Origin: Flavihumibacter cheonanensis
Lineage (GTDB): Bacteria > Bacteroidota > Bacteroidia > Chitinophagales > Chitinophagaceae
Length of the DNA: 64,000 nucleotides
Assembly (NCBI RefSeq): GCF_022352215.1
Contig: NZ_JAKRWF010000002.1
Location: 248,001 to 312,000 of the forward strand
Direction of reading: 5' to 3'
Under the pieces are notes generated by a model. The model had not been told where the DNA came from and did not search any database. It was given only the letters and a program-made list of their open reading frames with translations. Below, piece after piece: positions 54,603-62,359 of the stretch. Positions within the stretch are counted from its first letter, which is position 1. Each line of letters starts with the position of its first letter. Both the position numbers and the translations under genes were made by a program.

Positions 54603-54631
54603 TCACCCGTCCGGTGCCACCGGACGGGTGA
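54603..54631. repeat. GC-rich palindrome, copy 2
   Basis: A perfect 29-bp palindrome with 14-bp arms and a central C at 54617, in the opposite central orientation to copy 1 (C versus G). The outermost pair is T-A, where the other copies have C-G, so pairing is preserved by a compensatory difference. It separates the TIGR02757 gene (stop 54638) from the small ORF start (54597). Confidence 0.88.
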
Positions 54632-54637
54632 GGAAAG

Positions 54638-55429
54638 TTAGAATTTTTCGATGACGCCGAGGGCGAAAAGCGCATAATCATATTTGACAGGATCAGTAGG
54701 ATCGAGGCGACGCAGCCAGGCTGTGAGTTCAAGGGCTGCCTGCCAGTCGAGCGCCTCCCGATGAAGCAACCCAAATCGCCGCGCCACCCGGGCTACATGC
54801 AGATCAATGGGGATCACCAGCTGAGCAGGAGAAATGCCTTTCCACAATCCAAAATCCACTCCTCCATCTGCTGGCCGAACCATCCAGCGCAGGTACATGT
54901 TCAGGCGCTTGCAGGTGGAGCCGCGGAAAGGTGCTGCAATATGTTTTCGGGTGCGCGCAGGAATTTCAATCGCATCTGCCTTCTCCCAAACAGCTCCGAA
55001 AAAATAACTGTAAAACCCATTCAGGCTTCCTGTCGTATCCTTATCGCGATTGCCCATACCCGTTAGAAAGGCTGTTTCCAGTGAATCATGCCTGGAATAA
55101 TGCTGCTTTAACACCTCCACGAAATAAAGCAGGTCAGTGGCGGTAAAGGTTCTGTGTTTGAAAGAAAGCAATCCACGCAAATCATCAGCCCCATGGTGGA
55201 GTACAAATTCATGCGGACGCATATCCATCCGTTGCATCAACTCCCGGCTTTTAGCAATAATCGTAGTTCGATTACCCCAGGCAAAAACTGCTGCAAACAA
55301 ACCTGCTATTTCAATATCCGCACGGGCAGTAAACAAATGAGGAATACAAACCGGGTCCGCCTCAATAAACGAAGGCCGATTGTATTCCTCAACTTTTCGA
55401 TTCAGAAATTCTATCAGATTTTTTTTCAC
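54638..55429 (-). CDS. TIGR02757 family protein
   Basis: This 263-residue protein matches the TIGR02757 family, a conserved Bacteroidota protein of unknown function. The opening pattern RPSFIEADPVCIPHLFTARADIEIAGLFAAVFAWGNRTTI (about 18-57) is characteristic, with a C-terminal basic/acidic stretch (LDPTDPVKYDYALFALGVIEKF). The length is normal. The end of the downstream part of the cystathionine gamma-synthase-type gene overlaps its start by 4 bp, so the two are likely co-translated. Function is unknown. Confidence 0.9.
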   Translation of the reverse strand: MKKNLIEFLNRKVEEYNRPSFIEADPVCIPHLFTARADIEIAGLFAAVFAWGNRTTIIAKSRELMQRMDMRPHEFVLHHGADDLRGLLSFKHRTFTATDLLYFVEVLKQHYSRHDSLETAFLTGMGNRDKDTTGSLNGFYSYFFGAVWEKADAIEIPARTRKHIAAPFRGSTCKRLNMYLRWMVRPADGGVDFGLWKGISPAQLVIPIDLHVARVARRFGLLHREALDWQAALELTAWLRRLDPTDPVKYDYALFALGVIEKF

Positions 55430-56565
55430 CCAATCGCTCTTGCCAGGTCTTCAATCAGATCATCCGCATCTTCCACTCCCACACTTAGCCTAATCAATGA
55501 ATCAGACAAACCATTTTTGATTCGCTCTTCCCGCGGGATGGAAGCATGGGTCATAGAAGCAGGATGATTGATCAGCGATTCAACACCACCCAGGCTCTCC
55601 GCCAGGGAAAACAAATGGGTGCCAGACAACACTTTTTTCGCGGCCTCTACAGAATTGTCTTTCAGTTCGAAACTCATCATACCACCGAACCCGCGCATCT
55701 GTTTTTTCGCTACCGAATAACCGGGATGATCTTCAAAGCCACACCAGTATACTTTTCCAATTTTAGGGTGATTGCGTAACCAATGCGCGATCTTCTCTCC
55801 ATTTTCACAATGCCGCTGCATGCGCAGGTGCAGGGTTTTGATACCCCGGAGCACGAGGAAACAATCCATCGGTCCGGGTACCGCGCCACAACTTTTCTGG
55901 ATAAAATACAGCTGATCGTATAATCCCTTTTCATTCACCACCAGGGCACCCTGGATCACATCACTATGTCCGCCCAGGTATTTGGTTGAGGAATGCATCA
56001 CAATATCTGCCCCGTTATCAAGCGGGTTTTGCAAATAAGGAGAGGCAAACGTGTTGTCCACACAAAGCAATGCTCCTCTGCTTTTCGCGATATTTGAGAT
56101 AGCCGCGATATCACCAATATTCATCAAAGGATTCGTAGGTGTTTCCAGCCAGATCAACTTGGTAGCCGCACTCATGGCAGCTTCTACTGTCTCCAGTGAA
56201 CCCATATCCACATACTTGAACTTAATGCCAAAGCGCTCAAATACTTTAGTAAAAAGGCGATAGGTGCCTCCATACAAATCATTCCCCGTAACCACTTCAT
56301 CTCCGGGAGCCAGTAGTTTCAATACCGCATCGGTTGCTGCCACACCACTTGAAAAAGCCAGACCATACTGACCATTTTCAATAGTAGCCAGCGCTTCTTC
56401 CAGTGCTTTTCGGGTCGGGTTCTGGGATCGTGCATATTCAAATCCCTTGTTCACCCCCGGCGCTTCCTGCACATAGGTAGAGGTCATGTATACCGGGGTC
56501 ATGATCGCACCGGTGGATGGATCCGGCTCCATACCGGCATGAATAAACTTGGTTCCAATTTTCAT
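55426..56565 (-). CDS. Cystathionine gamma-synthase-type PLP enzyme
   Basis: This 379-residue enzyme belongs to the Cys/Met metabolism PLP family. The Schiff-base lysine is K195 in HSSTKYLGGHSD, with the phosphate and Asp patterns of FSSGVAATDAVLK (71-83) and LCVDNTFASPY (167-177). Family members include cystathionine gamma-synthase and gamma-lyase; the choice between synthesis (methionine route) and lysis cannot be settled from these residues. The start is ATG 56565 (MKIGTKFIHAGME); an earlier in-frame reading reaches the asparagine synthetase gene. The 4-bp overlap with TIGR02757 suggests coupling. Confidence 0.92.
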   Translation of the reverse strand: MKIGTKFIHAGMEPDPSTGAIMTPVYMTSTYVQEAPGVNKGFEYARSQNPTRKALEEALATIENGQYGLAFSSGVAATDAVLKLLAPGDEVVTGNDLYGGTYRLFTKVFERFGIKFKYVDMGSLETVEAAMSAATKLIWLETPTNPLMNIGDIAAISNIAKSRGALLCVDNTFASPYLQNPLDNGADIVMHSSTKYLGGHSDVIQGALVVNEKGLYDQLYFIQKSCGAVPGPMDCFLVLRGIKTLHLRMQRHCENGEKIAHWLRNHPKIGKVYWCGFEDHPGYSVAKKQMRGFGGMMSFELKDNSVEAAKKVLSGTHLFSLAESLGGVESLINHPASMTHASIPREERIKNGLSDSLIRLSVGVEDADDLIEDLARAIG

Positions 56566-56579
56566 TGAGCAATAATTTT

Positions 56580-58439
56580 TTATGTAGCGAATAAAGTCCC
56601 GAGGACCAGTACCCTCCAATCATATACCTGGCTGGCACCTGTGCCTTCAATGGGCCGGTCAAGATAGCGCTTTTGGAAGATTCCCCGATCAACCAGCAGT
56701 TCCCGGGCAGCAAAGATCTTTTGCTTCACCCGCGCATCCTGCATCCAGGTTGCCTGGGGAGGTTCATAGCCTATTTTTCGTTTTTGCCATACGATCGAGG
56801 CAGGCAGCTGCTCTTTCATAGCATCGCGCAACACCCACTTGGTATAACCGTTCTGCATCTTTTGCCGGGAAGGAAGTCCTGCCGCCAATTCCATAACATT
56901 ATGTTGCAGATACGGCAGGCGGATTTCTCTCCCGAATGCCATGCTGTTGCGATCCGCATAACGTAGCAATTCAGGAAGCCGGCCCATGGTCAGATCAAAA
57001 TATAATATATCCTGCAGAGAGGTTACAAGTGGTTTATATAGTTGTTCCTTGCGGAAACCTGCTTCCAGATAGGCAGCATCTACAAAAGGAATGCGCTCCA
57101 CAGCAGCCACCTGTTTTTTAATCAGTTGCTCCTGCGCCACTTGTGGAAACCAGGCAGCAAAGCGATTTTTCCATCCCCAGCCTCCCTTCCAGCCATGCGC
57201 TGTAAAAGCTTCCAGTTCCCTTTTGAAATCAGATCGGGGACCGGTTCTCCAAAGCTCCTGCAGGAACCAGTGAATATAGGAGTCATATCCTCCTAGTAGC
57301 TCATCTGCACCCTGACCATCTAATAAAACAGTCACGCCCTCGCTGGCTGCCAGTTCCATCACCTGAAATTGTACCAGTGCACTGGCTGATTCCACCGGCA
57401 TTTCCTGGTGATAGAGCATCCGATCCAGGTTTCTTAATAGATCCTCTACTGTTGGCGTACAGGTAACAGATCGAATGCCCAACTGACTGGTTAGCTCTTT
57501 TATCAACCCCGATTCATCTTTCTCGAATCCGGGAAATACGGCTGAAAAACCGGTCCAGTTTTCTGCACCCAATTCTTTCACCAGGCAGGCTATGGAAGAG
57601 CTGTCTAGTCCTCCACTGAGGGAAGACCCTACCGGAACATCTGATCGTAACCGTTTCCGGATGGATTCCTTCAGCAGGGCACGAAATCCACCCGTCCGGT
57701 GGCACCGGACGGGTGGCACCGGACGGGTGGAGTGAAGATCCCAATAGCGTTCAGTTTCCAATTGCCCCCATATCCCATTGCCAATTTTCAACAGGGCCCG
57801 ATGAGCCGGTGGCAGTTGAACTATATCCTGGTAAAAACTTTGTTCAGGGTGAAGAGGGATGCCCGTGACACCGGCACCCAAATAGAGTAACACCTGGTGT
57901 GGATCCGGATTTTTTGGTACGCCAACTGCCCAAAGCGCTTTCATTTCAGAAGCAAAAAGGAATCGCCCTTCCTGCCAGGTAAAAAACAAGGGCTTTTCTC
58001 CCATCCGGTCGCGGGCCAGGAACAACTCAGCCTTTTCCGTATCCCAAATGGCGAAAGCAAACATCCCATCAAACTGTTCCACACAAGATGCCCCGTATTC
58101 CTGGTAGGCCGCCAGTATCACTTCCGTATCAGAGGCTGTGTCAAATCGGTAACCCTGTGCCAGTAAGGATTCACGTAACTCTTTAAAGTTGTAAATCTCT
58201 CCATTATAGATAATGGTAAACCGGTTGCCATACTGCATAGGTTGAGCAGCAGCAGGAGAAACATCGATAACTGATAATCGCCGGTGGCCAAAATAAACCT
58301 GATTGCTGTCGTCCTTCCAAAAGCCTTCACCATCCGGGCCACGATGCGCCAGGGCTGTTGTCATTTCATGAATCTCGCGGATCTGTTTGTCCGGCTCCGC
58401 AGAGCAAGTTTCTGTTATGATGCCGGCTATTCCACACAT
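56580..58439 (-). CDS. asnB: Asparagine synthetase (glutamine-hydrolysing), with palindrome insertion
   Basis: This 619-residue enzyme converts aspartate to asparagine using glutamine and ATP. The glutaminase domain starts MCGIAGI with nucleophile C2; the synthetase domain contains the PP-loop SGGLDSSS (275-282). The start is ATG 58439, because Cys must follow Met. Between these two domains, after ERYWDLHS, residues 238-251 (TRPVPPVRCHRTGG) are encoded entirely by a copy of a GC-rich palindrome (57688-57730), read in frame, in what should be the loop between domains. The normal enzyme has a short linker there, so activity may be kept. The gene is the first of a block shared with the cystathionine enzyme (14 bp gap). 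Confidence 0.94.
   Translation of the reverse strand: MCGIAGIITETCSAEPDKQIREIHEMTTALAHRGPDGEGFWKDDSNQVYFGHRRLSVIDVSPAAAQPMQYGNRFTIIYNGEIYNFKELRESLLAQGYRFDTASDTEVILAAYQEYGASCVEQFDGMFAFAIWDTEKAELFLARDRMGEKPLFFTWQEGRFLFASEMKALWAVGVPKNPDPHQVLLYLGAGVTGIPLHPEQSFYQDIVQLPPAHRALLKIGNGIWGQLETERYWDLHSTRPVPPVRCHRTGGFRALLKESIRKRLRSDVPVGSSLSGGLDSSSIACLVKELGAENWTGFSAVFPGFEKDESGLIKELTSQLGIRSVTCTPTVEDLLRNLDRMLYHQEMPVESASALVQFQVMELAASEGVTVLLDGQGADELLGGYDSYIHWFLQELWRTGPRSDFKRELEAFTAHGWKGGWGWKNRFAAWFPQVAQEQLIKKQVAAVERIPFVDAAYLEAGFRKEQLYKPLVTSLQDILYFDLTMGRLPELLRYADRNSMAFGREIRLPYLQHNVMELAAGLPSRQKMQNGYTKWVLRDAMKEQLPASIVWQKRKIGYEPPQATWMQDARVKQKIFAARELLVDRGIFQKRYLDRPIEGTGASQVYDWRVLVLGTLFAT
57688..57730. repeat. GC-rich palindrome, copy 3, inside asnB
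   Basis: A 29-bp palindrome (57688-57716, G centre at 57702) followed directly by a second 14-bp right arm (57717-57730), so one arm is present twice in tandem. It lies inside the asparagine synthetase gene and is translated in frame. Core and arms match the copies at 54227 and 54603 base for base, apart from the outermost positions. Confidence 0.88.
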
Positions 58440-58449
58440 GATATAAAAA

Positions 58450-59034
58450 TCAGAAGAAGCTGATAGGTACGCGTACCATTTCAGTGTCCCATCCAATGAA
58501 AAGACTCACGCCGCCATTGCTTTTATCAAAATACATGCTGAAGGATTCCAATGCATCTGAATTGTGTTGAACAGGAACTTCCGTACGAACCACATCCTTC
58601 TTCGGGTCATATAAAAAAGCACCCCAAACATCGGTATCCTTATTCAGAATGATCGTCCATTTATCAGTGGTTGGGATGGCGTACATTGTATAACGACCTT
58701 TTTTCACCCGGGCGGCACCAATCTTTGCATCACGGTACAATTCAATTTCTGTGGCCTCATTGGCTCCGAGTCGCCAGATACTTCCGTATTCCACTAATTC
58801 TCCAAAAACTTTTCTTCCATTTTTCTGAGGGCGACTATAAGTAACTCTTGCCATCAACGGTTCATTCGCTTTTTCCTGGATCCTCAGAATGGGATAATTA
58901 ACCGGATAATAGCTGAAGTCAAGAGGAGATTTATCAACCGGCGGAAATTTGGATTGGGCATTGAGATGCAGCTGCATACAACAAACTAATCCTAATAAGA
59001 TTCCAGTCTTACGAACTTGAGCAATAGTAATCAT
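58450..59034 (-). CDS. Secreted DUF2911 protein
   Basis: This 194-residue protein has a signal peptide (MITIAQVRKTGILLGLVCCMQLHLNAQ) and the DUF2911 domain: ARVTYSRPQKNGRKVFGELVEYGSIWRLGANEATEIEL, then GRYTMYAIPTTDKWTIILNKD. The family is common in Bacteroidota and has no known activity. The ATG at 59034 is used; one 24 bp upstream is also possible. It is 10 bp upstream of asnB on the same strand and divergent from the acetyl-CoA hydrolase gene. Confidence 0.9.
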   Translation of the reverse strand: MITIAQVRKTGILLGLVCCMQLHLNAQSKFPPVDKSPLDFSYYPVNYPILRIQEKANEPLMARVTYSRPQKNGRKVFGELVEYGSIWRLGANEATEIELYRDAKIGAARVKKGRYTMYAIPTTDKWTIILNKDTDVWGAFLYDPKKDVVRTEVPVQHNSDALESFSMYFDKSNGGVSLFIGWDTEMVRVPISFF

Positions 59035-59151
59035 GCAATTCTTCCTTTTCAGCTTCAAAAATAAGGATGCGATCCAACAATGCTAACCGGTTTTTATGAC
59101 AAGAATCAGGAATCCCCCGGTTTTCGTCTTATATTTTTGCAAAAAATTCGA

Positions 59152-60447
59152 ATGCGACCTCCTATCCACTACGTATCCGCTGAAGAAGCCCTCTCTGTTG
59201 TGCAATCAGGCAATCGTGTATTTGTGCAGGGCAGCGCCCAGACTCCCTCTTACATGATGAAAAAACTGGCGGAGCAAAAGGACCGGCTGAAGGATGTTGA
59301 GTTAGTCAACATTTCTGTTTACGGCGATATGGTAGTAGATAAACCGGAATACCAGGGTCATTTTCAGATCAACTCACTTTTTGTATCAGCCAGTATAAGG
59401 GAAGCTGTGCAGGCTGGTCGCGCTGATTATGTTCCTGTATTCCTCAGCGAAATTCCGGAGCTGTTTAAGCAGGGCATCCTTCCTATTGATGTTGCTATTG
59501 TACATGTATCCGTGCCGGATGCGCATGGATATTGTTCCCTGGGTGTTTCTGTAGACATTGCACGTTCAGCGGTTAATACTGCCCGTTATGTAATTGCACA
59601 GGTGAATCCAAATGTTCCCCGCACGCATGGAGATGGCATGATTCACGTGAATCGTTTCCACGCGATGGTATACCAGGAAGCCCCTCTTCATGAAGCAAGG
59701 TTTGGAGAAAAATCAGGCGAAGCAGAAAACAAGATAGGAGCCTATATAGCCGGCATGATTGAAGATCGCAGTACCTTACAAATGGGCATCGGTGCCATTC
59801 CAGATGCCGTGTTGCGCTGCCTGGGAAATCATAAAGACCTGGGTGTGCATACAGAAATGTTTAGCGATGGCATCATCGACCTCGTTGAAAACGATGTCAT
59901 CAATAATAAATACAAAGTCATCCACCCGAATAAATCAGTAGTAGGATTTGCACTCGGAACAAAGCGTTTATACGACTATGTGAATGATAATCCGGCTTTT
60001 GCATTTTTGGATATTGATTATGTAAACGAGAGTTCAGTAATCCGGCGCAATCCCAAAATGGTTGCTATCAACAGTGCAGTAGAAATTGATTTAACCGGGC
60101 AGGTATGTGCAGATAGTATTGGGACTTTTCAATATTCTGGAATAGGCGGCCAAATGGATTTCATGAGAGGAGCGGCTTTGAGTCCGGGTGGCAAACCCAT
60201 TATTGCACTGCCTGCTCGTACCGCAAAAGGCATCTCAAGAATAGTTCCTTTTCTTAAAACAGGAGCCGGGGTTGTGACCACGCGTGGACATATTCACTAT
60301 GTGGTAACCGAATACGGTATTGCCTATTTATATGGAAAAAACCTTCGGCAGCGGGCGAAGGCATTGATTGATATTGCGCATCCGGAGGATCGCGAAATGT
60401 TGGAGAAAGCAGCTCATGAGCGATTTAAGATATTTCCGGTCGAGTAA
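59152..60447 (+). CDS. Acetyl-CoA hydrolase/transferase family protein
   Basis: This 431-residue protein matches the acetyl-CoA hydrolase/4-hydroxybutyrate CoA-transferase family. GVHTEMFSDGIIDL carries a Glu (E235) at about the position of the catalytic Glu of 4-hydroxybutyrate CoA-transferase; AINSAVEIDLTGQVCADSIG (305-324) is a further conserved block. The enzyme moves CoA between carboxylates, probably to or from acetate. The start is ATG 59152; a reading from 59080 would be an unlikely extension. Its end overlaps the AcpH-like gene by 23 bp on the opposite strand. Confidence 0.92.
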   Translation: MRPPIHYVSAEEALSVVQSGNRVFVQGSAQTPSYMMKKLAEQKDRLKDVELVNISVYGDMVVDKPEYQGHFQINSLFVSASIREAVQAGRADYVPVFLSEIPELFKQGILPIDVAIVHVSVPDAHGYCSLGVSVDIARSAVNTARYVIAQVNPNVPRTHGDGMIHVNRFHAMVYQEAPLHEARFGEKSGEAENKIGAYIAGMIEDRSTLQMGIGAIPDAVLRCLGNHKDLGVHTEMFSDGIIDLVENDVINNKYKVIHPNKSVVGFALGTKRLYDYVNDNPAFAFLDIDYVNESSVIRRNPKMVAINSAVEIDLTGQVCADSIGTFQYSGIGGQMDFMRGAALSPGGKPIIALPARTAKGISRIVPFLKTGAGVVTTRGHIHYVVTEYGIAYLYGKNLRQRAKALIDIAHPEDREMLEKAAHERFKIFPVE

Positions 60448-61030
60448 GCTGGCGCCGGTATTCATCCCCCACATGCAGCAGCAATTCAGGGAAAAAGCGC
60501 TGGAAGCAGGACTGCAGTAATTCATATTCCGCTTCAAAGGCTTCAAATGCAGGCTGGAAATTATCAAGATACTTCGCCCTGCGAACCAGTCCTTCCATGC
60601 TTCTTTCGATGCCCCATTTCTCTTTATAATTGAGCAACCAGTTTTGTTCTTTCATGTAAGGAAACATGCGACTGAACTGATCCGGGAAATGAACCGCTTG
60701 TCCTTCTAATTCACCGTACACCCACTGACTAAAATCATGCAGGCTGTTTCCAGGAAACACCAATTCATCGGTTGCGAGGAAATGATCATACACCACATCT
60801 ACAAATGCGGAGGCATATAAACCAACAGCTGGTTTAAAAACCTTTTTAGCGATGGCATTCACCGGATGATCATCTGTAAACGTATCAATGGCTCTATGCA
60901 ATTCGATTCCTCTGAGTACTGCAGAAGGGTATTCAAACTTCTTTTTCCCTTTCACGAAATCGCTGATCAGGTTCCCTAACAGCAGCTCCGGCTGGCGAAA
61001 AGAAAGATAGGCATGCGCTAAAAAGTTCAT
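60425..61030 (-). CDS. AcpH-like acyl carrier protein phosphodiesterase
   Basis: This 201-residue protein matches acyl carrier protein phosphodiesterase (AcpH), which removes the phosphopantetheine arm of ACP. The opening pattern MNFLAHAYLSFRQPELLLGNLISDFVKGK (1-29) and GIELHRAIDTFTDDHP (about 43-58) carry the conserved His and Asp residues for a metal centre. The protein is cytoplasmic. The final 23 bp overlap the end of the convergent CoA-transferase gene. Confidence 0.88.
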   Translation of the reverse strand: MNFLAHAYLSFRQPELLLGNLISDFVKGKKKFEYPSAVLRGIELHRAIDTFTDDHPVNAIAKKVFKPAVGLYASAFVDVVYDHFLATDELVFPGNSLHDFSQWVYGELEGQAVHFPDQFSRMFPYMKEQNWLLNYKEKWGIERSMEGLVRRAKYLDNFQPAFEAFEAEYELLQSCFQRFFPELLLHVGDEYRRQLTRPEIS

Positions 61031-61219
61031 ATTTAAATATAGGCAGTTTCCACTTCTCTAATTTAACCATGGGTTAACCCAGATTTACTTTTTATTTAAC
61101 AAATTTTACCAACTGCCCTTCCAGCCTGCATTTCAGCCGATTTTTCAACACCCGGAACAGCTAATCTTTTCAGGTACTTATCAAATATTTACTTTAAGCA
61201 ACCACCAATCACTATTTGC

Positions 61220-61250
61220 TTGACACGGGTCTGTAACCTTTCTACTTTTA
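61220..61250 (+). promoter_or_regulatory. Possible promoter of the PepSY-like pair
   Basis: TTG (61220-61222) followed after 20 bp by TACTTTTA (61243-61250) differs by one base from the Bacteroidota TAnnTTTG motif. It lies 56 bp before the first PepSY-like gene, in the otherwise gene-free stretch 61031-61305. Confidence 0.45.
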
Positions 61251-61305
61251 CATCGTCAAACTATTCAAACAGACATTAATCATTAAACCTTTCAAATTTT
61301 ATTGT

Positions 61306-61752
61306 ATGAAAAAGTTCATCTTAATCGCCGCTACAGCTTTTGTAAGCCTGGCCAGTTTCGCAAGTGTTGATCCTATTACAGGAAAAGTTCTGGAAGCATT
61401 CCGCACTGAGTTTGCTTCAGCAAAAAATGTTCAGTGGAAATCCCTGGATGATGCCGGATTGTTCCAGGCAACCTTCTCTTTCCGCAACACTGAACTGAGC
61501 GCATTTTATGATGCAGAAGGATCACTGGTAGCAACTGCACGTTACATTGATATTGCAAGTTTACCAATTATGGTAACTAAAGCAATCCAGGAAAGATATC
61601 CTGAGCATGTAATGAAGAATGTAATTGAGCACATTGCTAACGGAAGCACTACTTATCATGTAACCTTACACGGTGTGAAGTCTAGCATGATCGTATCAGC
61701 TTCACCTGCAGGAAATCTCAGTGTATTCAAAAAAATTAAAAACAAACTGTAA
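61306..61752 (+). CDS. PepSY-like secreted protein 1
   Basis: This 148-residue protein has a signal peptide (MKKFILIAATAFVSLASFAS) and a two-part PepSY-like pattern typical of secreted Bacteroidota proteins: VLEAFRTEFASAKNVQWKSLDDAGLFQATFSFRNTELSAFYDAEGSLVATARYI then PIMVTKAIQERYPEHVMKNVIEH. The family is thought to bind or inhibit peptidases, but that is not shown for this branch. It is similar over its length to the next gene, 56 bp downstream. Confidence 0.85.
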   Translation: MKKFILIAATAFVSLASFASVDPITGKVLEAFRTEFASAKNVQWKSLDDAGLFQATFSFRNTELSAFYDAEGSLVATARYIDIASLPIMVTKAIQERYPEHVMKNVIEHIANGSTTYHVTLHGVKSSMIVSASPAGNLSVFKKIKNKL

Positions 61753-61758
61753 CCTTTA

Positions 61759-61775
61759 TTGACGATCTGCGTCAA
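61759..61775. repeat. Small inverted repeat between the PepSY-like paralogues
   Basis: TTGACG pairs with CGTCAA around a 5-nt ATCTG loop, 7 bp after the stop of the first paralogue. It has no T run, so termination is doubtful; it could affect the relative amount of the two messages. Confidence 0.4.
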
Positions 61776-61808
61776 ATAAGTATCACTCAAATATTCAAAC
61801 CTTAAGCA

Positions 61809-62258
61809 ATGAAAAAGTTCATGACTACTCTGGTAGTAGTAACACTCAGCCTCACCAGCCTCTTCGCAAACAACAGTAAGAATCGCAACAACGTTGACGA
61901 GCGTGTAGAGAAAAGTTTCAAAAAAGAATTCGCATCTGCACAGCAGGAAAGCTGGAGCCGCGTAAACAACCTGAACAAAGTTCAGTTCACAATGAATGGC
62001 CAGGTATTATTTGCCTACCTCGACGATGAAGGCACCCTGGTTGGTGTATACCGTAACATTCTTTCTACGCAACTTCCAATTTCACTGATGACAGAAATTA
62101 AAGAAGAGTATTCCAATTACTGGATCTCTACCCTTTTCGAAGTAGCTAATGATGGTGTAACAACCTATTATATTACCCTGGAAAATGCAGACCATCAACT
62201 GGTTCTTAAAAGCGAGAACAGCGCCAGTTGGACAACATTCTCCAAAACAAGAAAGTAA
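61809..62258 (+). CDS. PepSY-like secreted protein 2 (paralogue)
   Basis: This 149-residue protein has a signal peptide (MKKFMTTLVVVTLSLTSLFA) and matches the preceding protein along its length: FKKEFASAQQESWSRVNNLNKVQFTMNGQVLFAYLDDEGTLVGVYRNI compares with FRTEFASAKNVQWKSLDDAGLFQATFSF. Both start with nearly the same signal. The two are probably a tandem duplication in one transcript ending at the terminator at 62299. The function is unknown. Confidence 0.85.
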   Translation: MKKFMTTLVVVTLSLTSLFANNSKNRNNVDERVEKSFKKEFASAQQESWSRVNNLNKVQFTMNGQVLFAYLDDEGTLVGVYRNILSTQLPISLMTEIKEEYSNYWISTLFEVANDGVTTYYITLENADHQLVLKSENSASWTTFSKTRK

Positions 62259-62298
62259 ACAGGACGGTTTTTTCTCTGAGGTTTTGTTGGAAAGTCAG

Positions 62299-62324
62299 CC
62301 CCACCCCGTAAGGTGGGGTTTTTT
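62299..62324 (+). terminator. Intrinsic terminator after the PepSY-like pair
   Basis: CCCCACC (62299-62305) pairs with GGTGGGG (62312-62318) around a 6-nt loop and is followed by six T. It lies 40 bp after the second PepSY-like gene and 36 bp before the deoxyhypusine-synthase-like gene, so it should separate the two. Confidence 0.88.
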
Positions 62325-62359
62325 ATTTTACCTTTGGCCTCGAATAAATTTTAGAAAAC

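Noticed and set aside
54598-54774. N-terminal extension of the 112-residue ORF
   Set aside because: The extension would pass through the palindrome and into the TIGR02757 gene and has no protein character; the ATG at 54597 is a better start.
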